Source: Pseudoips prasinana
Taxonomy: Eukaryota > Arthropoda > Insecta > Lepidoptera > Nolidae
NCBI GenBank assembly: GCA_951640165.1
Contig: OX621234.1
Coordinates: 32,678,549 to 32,742,548, forward strand
Length of the DNA stretch: 64,000 bases
Direction: 5' to 3'
In this document: one piece after another, positions 63,803 to 64,000 of the stretch
Layout of the letters: each line of letters starts with the position of its first letter
How positions within the stretch are numbered: position 1 is the first letter of the stretch
Notes under the pieces: model-generated
The model's input: only the letters and a program-made list of their open reading frames with translations
What the model was told of the DNA's origin: nothing
The model's database searches: none
Translations under genes and position numbers: made by a program

Positions 63803-64000
63803 GACTGCACGTGTGGCGCGGCGGCTAAGACTCGCCTCGCCGTTTCGTGTCGCGGGTTCGAGTCCCGCATCGGATAACTATTTGTGTCACCCATAAATAG
63901 TTATTCTGAGTCGAGTTACAATTTACGTCCGTCTATTATATGTTTATAAAGTACCCCGCGACACAGGGATTAAATCCTAGTTCGGGCGTTGTCATAAAAT
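63803..64000 (+). mobile_element. tRNA-headed SINE (type B), copy 3, running to the window edge
   Basis: A box GTGGCGCGGCGGCTAAGA, B box GGGTTCGAGTCCCGC, stem ATAACTATTT (63874-63883) with AAATAGTTAT (63895-63904), then GTACCCCGCGACACAGGGAT. The tail begins at the right edge. Confidence 0.9.

Overview
The window looks like nuclear DNA of a moth or butterfly (Lepidoptera). It is AT-rich, has spliced genes with GT-AG introns, and is dense in transposable elements typical of lepidopteran genomes: tRNA-headed SINEs, CR1/Jockey-, RTE- and R1-like LINEs, Helitrons ending in CTAG, mariner and Tc1 elements, and many foldback MITEs. There is no bacterial, plasmid or viral gene organisation and no CRISPR array.

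Two host genes are supported by exons whose splice sites and phases agree throughout. (1) Minus strand, 34304 down to 19998: the 5' half of a USP35/USP38-type ubiquitin-specific protease. Six coding exons cover the helical N-terminal region and the catalytic Cys box; a likely 5' UTR exon lies near 35919-36060. The rest of the protease domain was not found to the left. (2) Plus strand, 53800 to 62108 and beyond the right edge: a CEP350/CAP350-like centrosomal protein. Seven coding exons give 1091 residues, including the conserved coiled-coil block; the C-terminus lies outside the window.

Layout. 1-5.2 kb: LINE 3' ends, a dead Tc1 fragment, and a CR1/Jockey-like LINE split by a complete mariner with an intact transposase. 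5.2-9.8 kb: foldback MITEs, a 5S-rRNA-like fragment, SINEs and Helitron ends. 10-13.6 kb: a locally triplicated repeat and rearranged Helitron helicase pieces ending in a Helitron 3' terminus. 14.7-16.2 kb: a SINE and an intact Tc1-like transposase. 17.2-36.1 kb: the USP gene, with LINE, RTE and MITE insertions in its introns. 36-53.7 kb: an accessory stretch of SINEs, MITEs, LINE fragments, an internally deleted TA-type transposon, a TIR element with a small open frame, and a run of nearly perfect hairpins. 53.8-62.1 kb: the CEP350-like gene. 62.1-63.6 kb: a young LINE inserted a few bases after a splice donor. 63.8-64 kb: a SINE.

I found no clearly new multi-gene system. The most unusual signals are the repeated short-loop palindromes, a SINE family whose three copies keep a stem-loop with a paired base change, an intact mariner nested in a LINE, and retroelements landing next to splice donors in both host genes.
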